The notes under the pieces: generated by a model
The model's input: the letters and a program-made list of their open reading frames with translations, nothing else
Told to the model about the DNA's origin: nothing
The model's database searches: none
NCBI GenBank assembly: GCA_016714225.1
Contig: JADJNS010000004.1
Coordinates: 310,001-374,000, forward strand
Reading direction: 5' to 3'
Source of the DNA: Archangiaceae bacterium
GTDB taxonomy: Bacteria; Myxococcota; Myxococcia; Myxococcales; Myxococcaceae
Length of the DNA: 64,000 nucleotides
Shown: positions 42,122 through 52,700 of the stretch, in pieces
How the letters are laid out: every line of letters begins with the position of its first letter
Numbering within the stretch: position 1 is the first letter of the stretch
Program-made: the position numbers and the translations under genes

Positions 42122-44044
42122 GTGGCCGTTCCCCTCACACTTCGGGTCTTCAAAGGCGACCAGCTGGTCACCGCCAAAGACTACGACCGCGACATCATCA
42201 AGATCGGTCGGCTCTCGTCGGCGCACCTGTGCCTCGATGACGAGAAGGTCTCGCGCATTCACTCGGTGATCGAGGTGGGCCCCGACGGCGCCTTGTCGAT
42301 CATCGACATGGGCAGCGTCGAAGGCACCTTCGTCAACGGCAAGCGGGTCAACAAGGGCCAGCTCACCTTCGGCGACGAGATCAAGGTCGGCAACACCACC
42401 ATCAAGGTCGAGAAGGCAGGCGCTGCCCCCACGGTGGCTCCAGCCGGCGACGCGCCGATCGGCGACGTGCCCACCTCGGTGGTGCCGAACATGGCCGCGG
42501 CGCTCGCGGCGACTCCGGCAGCGACCGGCGGCGAGGTCGCTCACGCGGCCGCTGCGGCGGCTGAGCCGGCCGACGTCGAGGTCGAGCTGCCCACCCAGGT
42601 GCAAGCTCCGGTCGAGCCGCCCCCGGCGCCGGTGGTCAACGAGCAGACCGGTGACGCGGTTCGCGCCCGGCCGCGCGCGCGCAAGGGCAGCGGCCCGCTG
42701 GGCGTCGAGCTGCGCTTCATGTGGGGCGATCAGATGGTCGCCAGCCACTTCATTCACCCCGGGGTCGAGCAGAAGTTCACCGTCGGCAGCGCGAAAGACT
42801 GCAACTTCACCTGCAGCGACTCGAAGCTGGGCAGCCCCTCGTTCGTGCTGGTGCGCACCGAGAAGGGCGGCGGCGCGACGCTGCGGTTCACGGGCAAGAT
42901 GAAGGGCGAGCTGCACCGCCGCTCGGGCGACGAGGTGATGACCCTCGCCGAGGCCAAAGAGAAGCGGGTCGCCAGCTCTGAGGGTGAGGGCTACGCCGTC
43001 ACCATGCAGGGCGACGACTTCGCCTGGGTCGACATCGGCGGCGTGGTGGTCGAGGTCTTCTTCCAGCCTGCGCCCAAGCCGGTGTTCGTGCCGTTCGCCG
43101 AGACCATCGACTTCACCGCGCTCAACATCTTCTTGATCGCGTTCTTCCTCGGCGCGGTGTTCGTGATCACGGCGATCAACCACTCGCTCGACGGAGACGA
43201 GTACGCCGACGAGCTCGACTCGAACAACTCGCGCATCGCGAAGCTGCTGATCAAGCCGCCCGAAGTGCAGAAGCAGCTCGCCAAGATGGAGAAGAAGAAG
43301 GACTCGGGCGAGGTCGCGGCGAAGCACAAGGGCGACGAAGGCTCGATGGGCAAGAAAGACGCGCCCAAGCGCTCGGCGCACGCGGCGCCCAAGGGCGACC
43401 CGAACAACAAAGACCAGGCCCGTATGCTGGTCGCGAAGGTGTTCGGCTCGTCGGGCGGTGGCGTCTCGACCATCTTCGGCCACCAGGGCCTCGGCGGTGA
43501 GCTGCGCAGCGCGATGGGCAACATGTTCGGCGCGGCGCCCGGCGATGCGCAGGGCTTCGGCGGCCTCGGCCTGCGCGGCTCGGGCAGCGGCGGCGGTGGC
43601 GTCGGTGACACCATCGGCATCGGTGGCATCGGCACCCGCGGTCGCGGCGGCGGCACCGGCGGCTACGGCTCGGGCGTGGGCGTGCTCGGCGGCAAGAAAG
43701 ACGTCGACATCGGCATCACCTCGGCCGAGCCCACGGTCATGGGCTCGCTCGACAAAGAGCTCATTCGCCAGGTCATTCATCGAAACCGCGGCCAGATTCG
43801 GTACTGCTACGAATCGCAGCTGACCTCGCACCCGAACCTGCACGGCAAGGTGGCGATCAAGTTCGTCATCTCGGCGACCGGCACGGTGGCGCAGTCGCAG
43901 GTGGCCCAGTCTGACGTGAAGAACGCCGAGCTCGAGACCTGCGTCGCGGGCCGCGTGCGCACCTGGGTGTTCCCCAAGCCGAAGGGCGGGGGCGTGGTGA
44001 TCGTCACGTACCCGTTCGTCTTCAGCCAGTCGGGCGGCAAGTAA
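42122..44044 (+). CDS. gltG: Gliding motility protein GltG (FHA domain, TM, TonB-like C terminus)
   Basis: Inner-membrane linker of the gliding complex. Cytoplasmic N terminus: FHA domain at about 20-95 with IIKIGRLSSAHLCLDD, SRIHSVIEV and GSVEGTFVNGKRV, which would read phosphothreonine. A second FHA-like or sensor module spans about 195-320 (FTVGSAKDCNFTC). One transmembrane helix lies at about 333-353 (LNIFLIAFFLGAVFVITAI), then a Gly-rich periplasmic stalk (about 440-530), then a TonB-C domain from about 543 (RQVIHRNRGQIRYCYESQL, VAIKFVISATG, FPKPKGGGVVIV). GTG start at 42122 with GGAGG ten bases upstream. A strong intrinsic terminator follows the stop. Confidence 0.92.
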   Translation: MAVPLTLRVFKGDQLVTAKDYDRDIIKIGRLSSAHLCLDDEKVSRIHSVIEVGPDGALSIIDMGSVEGTFVNGKRVNKGQLTFGDEIKVGNTTIKVEKAGAAPTVAPAGDAPIGDVPTSVVPNMAAALAATPAATGGEVAHAAAAAAEPADVEVELPTQVQAPVEPPPAPVVNEQTGDAVRARPRARKGSGPLGVELRFMWGDQMVASHFIHPGVEQKFTVGSAKDCNFTCSDSKLGSPSFVLVRTEKGGGATLRFTGKMKGELHRRSGDEVMTLAEAKEKRVASSEGEGYAVTMQGDDFAWVDIGGVVVEVFFQPAPKPVFVPFAETIDFTALNIFLIAFFLGAVFVITAINHSLDGDEYADELDSNNSRIAKLLIKPPEVQKQLAKMEKKKDSGEVAAKHKGDEGSMGKKDAPKRSAHAAPKGDPNNKDQARMLVAKVFGSSGGGVSTIFGHQGLGGELRSAMGNMFGAAPGDAQGFGGLGLRGSGSGGGGVGDTIGIGGIGTRGRGGGTGGYGSGVGVLGGKKDVDIGITSAEPTVMGSLDKELIRQVIHRNRGQIRYCYESQLTSHPNLHGKVAIKFVISATGTVAQSQVAQSDVKNAELETCVAGRVRTWVFPKPKGGGVVIVTYPFVFSQSGGK

Positions 44045-44057
44045 TTCGATTCAACGG

Positions 44058-44097
44058 TGCCCGAGCCGTCTCGCACGGCTCGGGCATCGGTGTTTTT
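44058..44097 (+). terminator. Intrinsic terminator between gltG and gltH
   Basis: Bases 44058-44069 (tgcccgagccgt) pair perfectly with 44075-44086 (acggctcgggca), a 12-bp stem with loop ctcgc, followed by TTTTT at 44093-44097. It splits the glt cluster into at least two transcription units or acts as a partial terminator controlling stoichiometry of the downstream genes. Confidence 0.9.
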
Positions 44098-44161
44098 GGT
44101 CAAAGGGGCGCGGCACTCTGCGCTTTGCGGAGCCAGAGGCCGTGCTAGTTTCCGCCGCCAC

Positions 44162-44893
44162 ATGATGCGCGCCCTTCTGGTGATCTCGTGTCTCGTCTCG
44201 TCGCTCGCGCTCGCGCAGGGCAAGACGCTCAAGGACAAAGAAGAGATCAAGTTCAACGAGATCGAGCGGGGCTTCACCGTCGAGATGGCCGCCGGCGGTC
44301 AGCTGATGTTCGCGCTGCCGGGCAACGCGATCATGCTCGACGGGAGCGGCGCCAACGTCGGCTGCAAGCGCGGCCCGTTCTCTGGCGGCGAGGCGGTACG
44401 CGTCGAGCTGGGCGCCGACATCGCCTCGCGCGGCGACGACCCGCGCACCGCGGTGCCGCTGATGGTGATCACCGCGATGATGCAGGCGGGGCAGATGAAG
44501 GCGGGCAGCGACTACCTGGGCACCTCGTCGGACGCTTCGTCAGGCCGCTGCCTCTCTACGGCCACCGCGATGAACCAGAACCCCAAGACTCCTTCGGGTG
44601 ACTTCTCGATGCTGGGCGCGGGCCTGGCGGCCAAGGTGAACATCGTCGTCTTCGCCGACAGCCAGGACATCAAGCGCCTGTGGGTCTACGGGCGCGTGGC
44701 GGGCGGGGTGAACTTCTACTTTCCCCAGACGCTCATCAAAGAGACCGACGTGCTCCTGCAGGCGGGCGCTGGGGTCGAGTACTACACGCGACTGCGCCAC
44801 TTCGCCATCGGCATCGAGGCGATGTTTCAGATGATGTTCCTCACCACGACTTTTGGAGTGACGATCACACCCACGCTGCGCTACTCGTTCTAG
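44162..44893 (+). CDS. gltH: Outer-membrane beta-barrel gliding protein GltH (CglE)-like
   Basis: A 243-residue exported protein: signal MMRALLVISCLVSSLALAQ, alternating hydrophobic strands and a terminal aromatic TPTLRYSF with C-terminal Phe, the BAM recognition feature of outer-membrane barrels. Strand-like segments include LWVYGRVAGGVNFYF, VLLQAGAGVEYYT and FAIGIEAMFQMMFL. Two Cys (about residues 75 and 125) may form a disulfide. Symbol assigned from position in the cluster and barrel character; GltH/CglE is such a protein in M. xanthus. The true start is the ATG pair at 44162/44165; an in-frame extension to 44057 covers the terminator. No typical Shine-Dalgarno is evident. Confidence 0.82.
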   Translation: MMRALLVISCLVSSLALAQGKTLKDKEEIKFNEIERGFTVEMAAGGQLMFALPGNAIMLDGSGANVGCKRGPFSGGEAVRVELGADIASRGDDPRTAVPLMVITAMMQAGQMKAGSDYLGTSSDASSGRCLSTATAMNQNPKTPSGDFSMLGAGLAAKVNIVVFADSQDIKRLWVYGRVAGGVNFYFPQTLIKETDVLLQAGAGVEYYTRLRHFAIGIEAMFQMMFLTTTFGVTITPTLRYSF

Positions 44894-44898
44894 GCACT

Positions 44899-46662
44899 AT
44901 GCCTGGACGAAACGAGCGGAGCCCTGCGCCGGGTGGGCGGGGCGGACGCGATGGAAGTGACCGTGGTGGTGGACGTCGTGGTGACCGCAAGGGCGGTCGC
45001 GGAGGTCGCGACGACAAGCGCGGCGGCGGAGGCTCGCAGAGCTTTCGCGTGGTCGCCGAGCTGGGAAACCTCGAGAAGGCGCTGAGCAAGGCGGAGTACG
45101 GCTCGCAGCTGCACTCGCTCGAAGAGGTGCTCAAGGGGCTCCGCTCGATGCGGCTCAAGTCGATCGACGGGCTCGACCTCGCCACCAAGGGCAAGGTGCT
45201 CACCTCGCTCTTGCGCGTGGGTCGCCAGCCCAAGCCTGCCGATGAGGCTCCCGCCGCTCCCGCGGCCGATGCTCCCCCCGCAGAAGCACCGGCGGCCGAA
45301 GCGCCTGCCGAAGCTGCTGCAGACGCTCCTGCGGCTGAAGCCCCTGCGGGCGATGCACCTGCGGCCGACGCCGCGGCGCCCGCCGAAGGTGCTGCCGAGG
45401 CTCCTGCCGCGCCGGCCGAGGCGCCCGCTGCTCCGGCGGCCGAGGCTCCCCAAGCCGCGGCTCCGGTCACCAAGCTCTCGCAGTGGCAAGACGTGATGCT
45501 GCTCTTGGGCCGGGTGTGGCGCTCGCTGGGTGACGAAGAGAAGGCCAGCCGGTCGTTCGAGGCCAGCGGCCGCAACGCGCCCGAAGCCGAAGCGGCGCTG
45601 CCTGAAGCCCCCGCCGAGAGCGGCGCTCCCACTTCTACCAGTGCGCGCCCCGCGCGGGGCGCCCGCCCCGAGCGCGGCCCCAAAGTCGAGCGGGTCGACC
45701 GGCCAGTTCGCGCCGAGAAGCTGACGCCCGGAGACTGGCGCTACAAGGCGCGCGACATCGAAGAGAAGGGCCGCACCCGCGACGCGGGCAAGATGCACGA
45801 AGAGCACCAGTCGTGGGCCGAGGCCTCGCGGCTGTACGAGGTGGGCGGCGACTTCAAGTCGGCGCTGCGCAACGCCTTCCGCGCGAAAGACGACGCGCGG
45901 GTCGAGAAGCTCAAGGCCCACGTGCCGGCCGACGAGGTGCCCCAGATTCTCGAGCAGGCGCAGGCTTGGGAGCAGCTCATGGAGCACCACGTCAAGACCG
46001 GCAACTACGACGCGGTGGCGCGGCTCTACGAGCGGGCCAAGCAGTTCGACCAGGCGGCGCTCGCCTACGAGCGGGCCGGCAAGCTGTCGCTGGCGCGCAA
46101 GGCGTACGAGCGGGCGAAAGACCTGCCCGCCGCCAACCGCGTGAGAGATCTCGAGGTGAAGAAGCTGATCGAGCGCGGCGACCGGCTGGGCGCGGCGACG
46201 CTGCTCATCGCGGCGTCGATGAAAGACGCGGCCATCGAAGCGCTCAAGGGTCTGCCCGGCCCCAAGGCCTTCCGCTTCATGCAGAAGCTCAAGCTCGACG
46301 CCGAGGCGCTGGCGCTGGCCAAGAGCGAGGTCGAGAAGGCGGTGGCCGACAAGGCTCACGCCGCGCACGCGCGCTGGCTCGAGCTGTTGGGCGACACCGC
46401 CGCCGCGGTCGAGGCGTGGCTGCTCGCCGAGCGCAAAGACAAGGCGCTGCCGCTGCTCGAGCAGCTGGGCAACTGGGCCAAGGCGGCCGAGATGGCAGAG
46501 CAGGTCGGTCAGCTCGACAAGGCGCAAGAGCTCTTTCACCGCGCCAACGACAAAGAGAACGCCGAGCGGGTGTCGAAGCTGCCGCGCCCCGCGGTCGCTC
46601 CGGCGCCGGTGCCCGACGAGCCGGACGACGACGACGCGAAGCCCGAAGCGGCGCCGGCCTAG
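44899..46662 (+). CDS. RGG-box and TPR-like scaffold protein in the glt cluster
   Basis: A 587-residue cytoplasmic protein (no signal) five bases after gltH. Residues 1-50 are Arg/Gly-rich with RGG-type repeats (GGRGGRDDKRGGGG). Residues about 110-190 are an Ala/Pro/Glu low-complexity linker. The remainder is alpha-helical TPR/clathrin-like solenoid with motifs such as YDAVARLYERAKQFDQAALA and SLARKAYERAKDLPAANRV, ending with an acidic tail. RGG boxes bind RNA or mediate phase separation in other proteins; this is not shown here. It sits exactly between gltH and gltI, so a role in the gliding complex or its assembly is likely but unproven. I know no symbol for it. Confidence 0.82.
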   Translation: MPGRNERSPAPGGRGGRDGSDRGGGRRGDRKGGRGGRDDKRGGGGSQSFRVVAELGNLEKALSKAEYGSQLHSLEEVLKGLRSMRLKSIDGLDLATKGKVLTSLLRVGRQPKPADEAPAAPAADAPPAEAPAAEAPAEAAADAPAAEAPAGDAPAADAAAPAEGAAEAPAAPAEAPAAPAAEAPQAAAPVTKLSQWQDVMLLLGRVWRSLGDEEKASRSFEASGRNAPEAEAALPEAPAESGAPTSTSARPARGARPERGPKVERVDRPVRAEKLTPGDWRYKARDIEEKGRTRDAGKMHEEHQSWAEASRLYEVGGDFKSALRNAFRAKDDARVEKLKAHVPADEVPQILEQAQAWEQLMEHHVKTGNYDAVARLYERAKQFDQAALAYERAGKLSLARKAYERAKDLPAANRVRDLEVKKLIERGDRLGAATLLIAASMKDAAIEALKGLPGPKAFRFMQKLKLDAEALALAKSEVEKAVADKAHAAHARWLELLGDTAAAVEAWLLAERKDKALPLLEQLGNWAKAAEMAEQVGQLDKAQELFHRANDKENAERVSKLPRPAVAPAPVPDEPDDDDAKPEAAPA

Positions 46663-46702
46663 CGCACCCGCCCTTACAGGGTGTCTAAAACGTACTGGTT
46701 TA

Positions 46703-46730
46703 CGGAGGTGGGGAGTAGATTCCCCCTCCG
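46703..46730 (+). promoter_or_regulatory. Stem-loop in the leader of the giant TPR gene
   Basis: Bases 46703-46714 pair with 46720-46730 (one bulged T at 46709, loop gtaga), six bases before the ATG at 46737. The stem contains the only GGAGG in the leader, 29 bases from the ATG, while no Shine-Dalgarno lies at normal spacing. It could be a translation-control element or a weak terminator without T-run. Confidence 0.4.
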
Positions 46731-46736
46731 AATTCC

Positions 46737-49700
46737 ATGGCCAAAGACGACACCGAAGCGCAGCTCGAGAAGTCGGGCCGCGTCGAAGAGCTGATTCGAC
46801 TGTATGAAGGCCGTTCGCGCGAAGTCCCCAGCGCGGATGAGGCCGGCCACCTCTTGTCGCGCGCAGGTGAGCTGGCGCGAGAGAAGCTGAAGAACCTCGC
46901 GCGGGCCGAAGAGCTCTACCGCCGCGCGCTGGTCTACGCCCCCAACGCCCGTGAAGCGCTCGAGGGGCTGCGCGCCCTGTACGAGCAGCGCAACGACTCG
47001 GCCTCGCTGGCCGACATCATCGAGCGGCTCGCGGCCGCCACAGAGGGCCCCGCCGCCGCGCAGCTGTACCTGAAGGCCGCCGCGCTGTTCGAGACCAAGC
47101 TGGGCCGGCGAGATCACGCGGTGCTGTGCTGCCAGCAGGCGATCAAGGCAGCGCCGCAAGAGCGCCAGGCTTTTCAGATGGCGCGGCGGCTCTTGCTCGC
47201 CGACGGCCGCTACCTGCCGGCGTTCGAGTCGCTCGAGCGCGAGCGCACGATTCTGGGCGAGCGCGATCTGCTCGACGACTACCTCGCTTTCGCCGAGGCG
47301 CTGGCCGATGACCCTCACCAGCACGAGCTGGTGAACAAGGCGCTCGAGCGGGCCTTCAGCGTCGACGCCAAGAACGCGCGAGCGGTCGCCGTGAAGACGG
47401 CGGTCGAGAAGCTGGCCGAGGTGTGGAAAGACCGGGTGCGCGAGCTGAGAGCCAAGTCGCTCGACGAGCGCGACCGCCGCACCGCCGCACGCCTGTCGCT
47501 GCAGGTGGCGAAGCTGTTCTCGTTCTACGAGCCCAACTCGACCCAGAAGGTGAAAGAGGCGCTCGACCGCTGCTTCTTGCTCTGGCCGGCGATGCCCGAC
47601 GCGCTCGAGTTGCTCGAGAAGGTCGCCGAGAAGAGCGGCGACCTCAACGTGGCGGTGGCGGTGTTCACCAAGCTCGCCGCCGAGACCAAAGACAAGCAGG
47701 CGCAGGTCGACCTGCTGTTGCGGGTCGGCACGCTGCAGCTGTCGCGGCTGGGCAACGCCGCGGCGGCCGTCGAGGCCTTCGACAAGGCCTGCAAGCTCGA
47801 CCCCACCCGCGCCGACGCGGCGGGCGCGGCGAGCGAGCAGCTGATCGAGCAGGGCAAGGTGAAAGAGGGCCTCGAGGTGCTCGAGCGCCATCTCGCCGCG
47901 CTCAAAGAGAAAGAAGCCAAGGTCACGCTGCACCTGCGCCTGTCGGACCTCTGGGCCGGCATGGCCAAAGATCCCGCTTCGGCCCGGCGCCACCTCGACG
48001 CCGCCATCAAGCTCGACCCCACCAACGCGGTCGCCGCGTTTCGCCTGGCGAAGCTGCTCGCAGACGCCGAAGAGCTCGACGCGCTGTGGGGGCACCTCGA
48101 GCTGGCGGTCTCGGCTCCGCGCCCGGCCAAAGAGAAGGTCGGGTTCCTCGAAGCGGTGGCGATGCTCTACGAAGAGGCGGGGCAGCTGCCCCGCGCCTTT
48201 CAGGCGGTGGCCTGGGCGCTGCCGCTCGAGCCCGCTCGCGCCGGGCTCCTCGAGTCGCTCACCGAGCTGGCCACCAAGGCCGAGTCGCAGCCGCAGCTCG
48301 CCGCGGCGCTCAAGCGCGCCGCCACCCTGGCCACCGACGTGCAGGTCTCGGCCCGCCTGTGGGGCGAGCTCGCGCGCCTGCTGCAGGGGCCGCTGGCTCG
48401 CCCGGTCGACGCCCTCGAGGCGTGGAACGAGGTGGCCCGCAAGGTTCCTCAAGACCCCGAGGCCGAGGCCGCGATCGCCTCGATCCAGAAGTCGCTGGTC
48501 GAGGCCCCGCAAGATCCCCGCTCGAAGCTCGAGGCCGAGGCGCGGCGCCTCGAGTCGACCGCGGCCGACCCGGTGTCGGCGGCCGAGGTGTACCGAAAGA
48601 TTCTCGAGCTCGAGCCCGACAGCGTGCCCACCCTGAAGAAGCTGGGCGCGGCCTACACCTCGCTCGGCCAGTGGGACCACGTGGCGGTGGTCGCCGAGCG
48701 GCTGATGGCGCTCGCCGAGACCGGCGCCGATCGCGCCGAGTGGCGCAGCCGCCTCGCCCAGCTCTACGCCGAGCGCCTCAACCGGCGCGACGAGGCCGCG
48801 AAGCTCTTCATGCAGCTGCTCGCCGAGGGCGCCGAGAGCGCCGCGGTGATCGGCGGCCTCGAGCGGCTCGCCGCCCAGGGCATTCGCCAGGCCGAGATCT
48901 CTCGCGCGCTGGCTCCGCAGTACGCCAAGGCCGGCGACTACCAGCGGCAGGTGGCCTCGCTGCTGGTGCAGCTCTCGAGCGTGCAAGAGAAGGACGAGCA
49001 GAAGGGCCTGCTCGATCTGCTCGCCGACACCACCGAGAAGCGGCTGCTCGACGAGCGGTCGGCGTACGAGTACCGGCTGCGCGGCCTGGCGCTCGACCCC
49101 AGCGACTCGACCTTTCGCGCCGAAGCGCTGCGGCTGGCGCGGGCGCAGAAGGCGCTCGCCGAGCACTCGCGCTTCCTGACCGAGGCCGCGGCCAAGGTCG
49201 AAGATCTGGGCCTGGCCCGCTCGCTCACCCTCGACGCGGCCGAGGTGGCCGCCGAGGGCGGCTCGATCGACGACAGCGCGGCGGCGCTGCGCGCGGCGCT
49301 CAACAAGAACGCCGACGACGTCGAGGTGCTCTCGCGCCTCTCGACGCTGTACCTCAAGGCGGGCCGGCTCTCGGACGCCGACGGCGTGCTGCGCCGGCAG
49401 CTGCTGCTGGCCGAAGACGCCGAGAAGGCGCAGCTGTACCTGCAGCTGGCCCTCGTCTCGAGCTCGCTCAGCCGACCCCGTGAGGCCGCCATCGCGCTGG
49501 CCGAGGCGATCAAGTTCGGCGCCGACGAACACGAGCACCTGCCGCGGTTGGCGGGTCTGCTCGAGGCCGCGGGCAAGGCCGAAGAGCTGGCCCACGTGCT
49601 GGCGAGGCTGATCTCCCTGGCCGAGAAGGCCGGCGACACCGAGAAGGCGCACCAGCTCTCGCTCAAGCGGGCCAAGCTCGAAGAAACCTCGCTGGGCGAC

Positions 49701-52700
49701 AAGGCCTCGGCGGTGAAGCACTACGCCGAGGTGCTCTCGCGCAAGTCGTCCGACCCCGAGGCGATCTCGGCGCTCGAGAACCTGATGGCCGAGCCCGAGA
49801 CCCGCGAAGACGCGGCCCGGGCGCTCTTGCCCGCGTACGACGCGGTGAAAGACCACCGCAAGATGGTGTCGGCGCTCTCGGCGATCTCGACCTCGACCAA
49901 AGACGGCCTCGAGAAGCTCAACGCGTTGAAGCAGGCGGCGCGCATTCACGCCCACCACCTGCGGCAGCCGGAGCAGGCGTTCGCGGCCATGGCCGAGGCG
50001 CTGCGCCTGGTGCCCGACGATCAAGAGATTCGCGCCCAGACCCGCGCGGCGGCCGAAGAGGCCGACCTGCTCGACTCGTATGCCGAGCTGGTGAACGAGC
50101 TGTTCGAGGGGCTGTCTCCGGCGGTCGCGCTCGGGCTGCACAAAGAGCTGGCCGACGTCTACGAGAAGAAGCTCAACGATCAGGCCAACGCGGTCAAGCA
50201 CCTGCACGCGGTGCTCGACGCCGACGGCAAGAACCTCGACGCCTTGAAGGCGCTGCACCGCCTGCACCGGGTGCGCGAAGAGTGGCACGAGCTGGTGCCG
50301 ATCATCGAGATGCTCTCGACCGCGGCGGCAGACCCGGGCGAGAAGAGCGAGCTCGACCGCGAAGCGGCGATCTTGTGCGAGCAGAAGCTCGAAGATCTCG
50401 AGCGCTCGGCGGTGAACTGGCGCGCCATCGCGGCGCGCGACGTGCTGGCCAAAGACGCCGCCACCGCGCTCGACCGCCTCTACACCACGCTCGACAAGCC
50501 GCAAGAGCTGGCCTTCGCGCTCGAGCTGCGCCGCAACCAAGAGGGTCAGAGCCCGCAGGGCCGCGAGCTGGCCTTCCGCCTCGCGCAGCTGCGCCTGTCG
50601 AAGCTCAATGACCCCGCCGGGGCGCTGCAGATGTACCGGCAGATTCTCACCGAAGACCCGTCGCACGCCGGCGCCGCCGAGGCGCTCGAGACGTGGGCGC
50701 GGTCTGACGCGCCCGACAGCGGCGCGGCGATCGAGATTCTCGACCCGGTGCTGGCGCGCACCAACGATCACGCCCGGCGCATCGCCATTCGCGAGTCGCG
50801 CTTCGCGGGGGCGCCACCCTCCGAGCGCATGCGCCTGTCGGCCGAAATTCGAGCCATCTACGAGCGCGACATGGGCCAGCCGCAGGCGGCCTTCATGCAG
50901 GCGCTCAAGGCCTTCACCGACGGCATCGATCGCGACGGCATTCGCCCCGAGCTCGAGCGCCTGGCGCGCGAGACCGAGGCCTTCGAAGAGCTGGCCGAGA
51001 TCTACGAGAACGCCGCCGAGGCGGCCGACGCCGAGCAGCAGATGTCGCTGTTTCGCCGCGCCGCCGAGATTCGCGAGCAGCTGCAGCAGCCCGACGACGC
51101 GATTCGCGACTGGAAGGCGTTGCTCGAGCTGCAGCCGCAAGACCGCCAGGCGCTCGATTCGCTCTCGCGCCTGTTCGAGAAGAGCCAGAACGCCAAGAGC
51201 CTCTCCGAGGTGCTGGCGCGCAAGGCGCAGGTGGCACAAGACCCCACCGAGCGCTTCGAGCTCTTGATCAAGGCCGGCGAGGCATACGAGGCGAGCGGCA
51301 ACGACGCGACCGCCATCGATGCGTTCAAGTCGGCGCTGGCGCTCAAGCGCAGCAACGAGGCCTTCGTGGCGCTCGACCGGCTGTTCGGCAAGGCCAAGCG
51401 GCACAGCGAGCAGGCCGACGGGCGATCACCCAAGGCGACACCCTGCGGCTGCAGTACCTGCTGCGGCGCGCCCAGCTGCTCGAGAAAGAGGGCCAGCACG
51501 TCGAGGCGCTGCGCGCCTTCGGCACGGTGCTCGAGCTGTCTGGGCTCGAGGCCAACGCGGTGGCCGGGCTCGAGCGGCTGATGGCGTTCGACCAGGTGCG
51601 GCCCGACGCGGCCCGCCTGCTCGAGCCGTGCTACCGCCGGCTGAAGGACATCAAGAAGCTGGTCGAGGTGCTCGAGGTTCGGGTGGCCATCGCCGACGCC
51701 CAGCAGCGCCTGCCGCTGTTCACCGAGATCGCCGTGCTGCGCGAGGGCCTGGGGCAGAAGCCGCTGGCGTTCGCCGCCCGGCTGCGCGCCTTCACCGAGG
51801 CGCCGCAAGACGAGGGCACCCGCGAAGAGCTCGAGCGGCTGGCCGCCGATTTGGGCAGCTTCGAAGAGCTCGCCGCGGCCTACGAAGACACCCTCGAGCG
51901 GGGCGCCGATGGTGCCTTGGCCGACGATCTGTGGCGCCGCCTGGCGGCGATCTACGGCGACCGCCTGCAGCGGTTGGACCTCGCCGCCCGCGCGTGGAAC
52001 GAAGTGCTCACCCGCGACCCGCGCAACCTGTTCGTGCTCGACGCGCTGGGCCGCATCTTCCGCAAGACGTCTGACTTCAAGAACCTCTCGCTGGTGATGC
52101 GGCGCCAGCTGGCGCTCGAGGCGAACGTCACCGCTCAGGTGTCGCTGCTGTTCGAGCTCGCCAACCTCGCCGAAGAGACGTTGAGCGACAAGGCGCTCGC
52201 CGCGCAGTGCTACCAGGAGATTCTCGAGCGCAAGCCCGAAGAGCCCAACGCCATCAAGTTCCTCGCCCGGGTGCTGAGCGAGACCGAGCGGTACCCCGAG
52301 CTCGCGGTGCTGATCGGCCGCGAGATTCAGCTGGCAGAGCAGAAGGGTGCCACCGAGCAGGCGCTCGAGCTGATGGTGCGCCTGGGTCGCTTGAAGCTCT
52401 CGCGCCTGAATGACCCCCGCGGGGGCTTGAGCCAGTTTCAAGAGGTGCTCAAGCGCAAGGCGGCGCACGCCGGCGCGGTGGGAGCGCTCGAAGAGATGGC
52501 GCGCTCCGAGTCTCCGCTCAAGGGCGAGGCGGCCAGCACGCTCGAGCCGGTATTCGCCGGCGAGGGCGAGCACCTCAAGCTGGTGCAGATGCTCGAGTCG
52601 CGGGTGTCGAGCGAGCCCGACCCGCGCGAGCGGGTGGGGCTGCTCAAGAAGATCGCCGAGGTCTACACCACCCAGATGGACAACGCCGAGATGGCGTTCG

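Noticed and set aside
45230..45480. Tandem DNA repeat in the RGG/TPR gene
   Set aside because: The Ala/Pro/Glu periodicity is a protein linker encoded by varied codons, not a clean DNA tandem repeat.
46674..51404. Very long antisense open frame opposite gltI (about 1,570 codons)
   Set aside because: GC-rich third positions suppress stops on the opposite strand. The predicted residues are Leu/Val/Arg/Gly/His-rich with no motif, and the sense strand has a clear TPR protein.
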